A stretch of DNA of 50,457 nucleotides from Verrucomicrobiota bacterium (GTDB taxonomy: Bacteria > Verrucomicrobiota > Verrucomicrobiia > Chthoniobacterales > UBA10450): NCBI GenBank assembly GCA_003218945.1, contig QHPE01000162.1, positions 4,622 through 55,078 on the forward strand, in the 5' to 3' direction. The notes beneath the pieces are model-generated. The model did not search any database, was not told the DNA's origin, and was given only the letters and a program-made list of their open reading frames with translations. The translations under genes were made by a program, and so were the position numbers. Positions 49,996 through 50,457 of the stretch are shown one piece after another (the first letter of the stretch is position 1; each line of letters begins with the position of its first letter).

Positions 49996-50457
49996 ATGGC
50001 AACTAAATATGACGCGATCGTTATTGGCACTGGCCAGGCAGGACCGTCTCTTGCAGTTCGGCTGGCAGACACTGGAATGAAGGTGGCGGTTATCGAGCGC
50101 AAACGGTTCGGCGGCACCTGTGTCAATAACGGCTGCATCCCAACGAAGACGCTCGTGGCGAGTGCGCGCACGGCTCATGTCGCGCGCCGGGCGGGCGATT
50201 ATGGCGTGAGGATTGGCAGCCCGATCGCTGTTGACATGAAAAGAGTCAAAGCGCGTAAAGACGCGGTAGTGCGCCAAAGCAGCGAGGGCTTGGAGAAGTG
50301 GCTAAGGGACACTCAGAACCTGACCGTTATTGAAGGCCACACGCGCTTTGTCGACGCGCATCGGGTTCGCGTCGGCGACGAACTTCTCGAGGCAGACAAA
50401 TTCTTCATCAACGTTGGCGGACGCGCGTCTATTCCTCCGTTCCGGGGCATCGGTGAG
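49996..50457 (+). CDS. MerA-like FAD-dependent pyridine nucleotide-disulfide oxidoreductase, 3' truncated by window
   Basis: MATKYDAIVIGTGQAGPSLAVRLADTGMKVAVIERKRFGGTCVNNGCIPTKTLVASARTAH. Confidence 0.9.
   Translation, partial: MATKYDAIVIGTGQAGPSLAVRLADTGMKVAVIERKRFGGTCVNNGCIPTKTLVASARTAHVARRAGDYGVRIGSPIAVDMKRVKARKDAVVRQSSEGLEKWLRDTQNLTVIEGHTRFVDAHRVRVGDELLEADKFFINVGGRASIPPFRGIGE

Overview
This 50.5 kb bacterial chromosomal segment looks like a soil Verrucomicrobiota, perhaps Chthoniobacterales/Spartobacteria-like. That placement is inferred from gene style and repeat types and was not tested. Housekeeping blocks: rpsA 3' end, asnS, OmpA, panB, folK, dapB/dapA/dapF, a multi-HAMP hybrid kinase, tRNA-Ile2(CAU), an STT3-like GT-C protein, two bactofilins, glnD, apt, a ccsA-hemA-[RAYT]-hemC-cobA/hemD operon, rpsU, mutS, a TPR protein, a group-2 sigma-70 factor, comM/yifB, yajQ, ada-alkA, ogt, a Gre factor, HMA and a merA-like reductase.

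Most unusual points:
(1) A REP-associated tyrosine transposase sits inside the heme operon, bracketed by inverted REP hairpins. One hairpin supplies the hemA stop and the RAYT start. Related REP/REPIN hairpins are scattered through the window, including in-frame copies inside mutS and the STT3-like gene.
(2) An 8 kb decayed island (about 13.7-21.8 kb) contains one intact tRNA-Ile2 and two further copies of its 5' half. Both half-copies sit in a duplicated, tRNA-containing repeat. Pseudogene fragments of S74/YadA-like and autotransporter-repeat proteins lie between them.
(3) Several normally important genes are broken as sequenced: asnS (about 20 nt missing), mutS (about 40 nt missing, removing the STFMVEM region), and an NDH-2 fragment fused tail-to-tail with ada-alkA.
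(4) Four sequence families of short-period (about 10-11 nt) degenerate intergenic repeats are present.
(5) A bactofilin carries two N-terminal zinc ribbons.

No CRISPR array or rRNA was seen. All calls come from reading the sequence and ORF translations; no database search was run.
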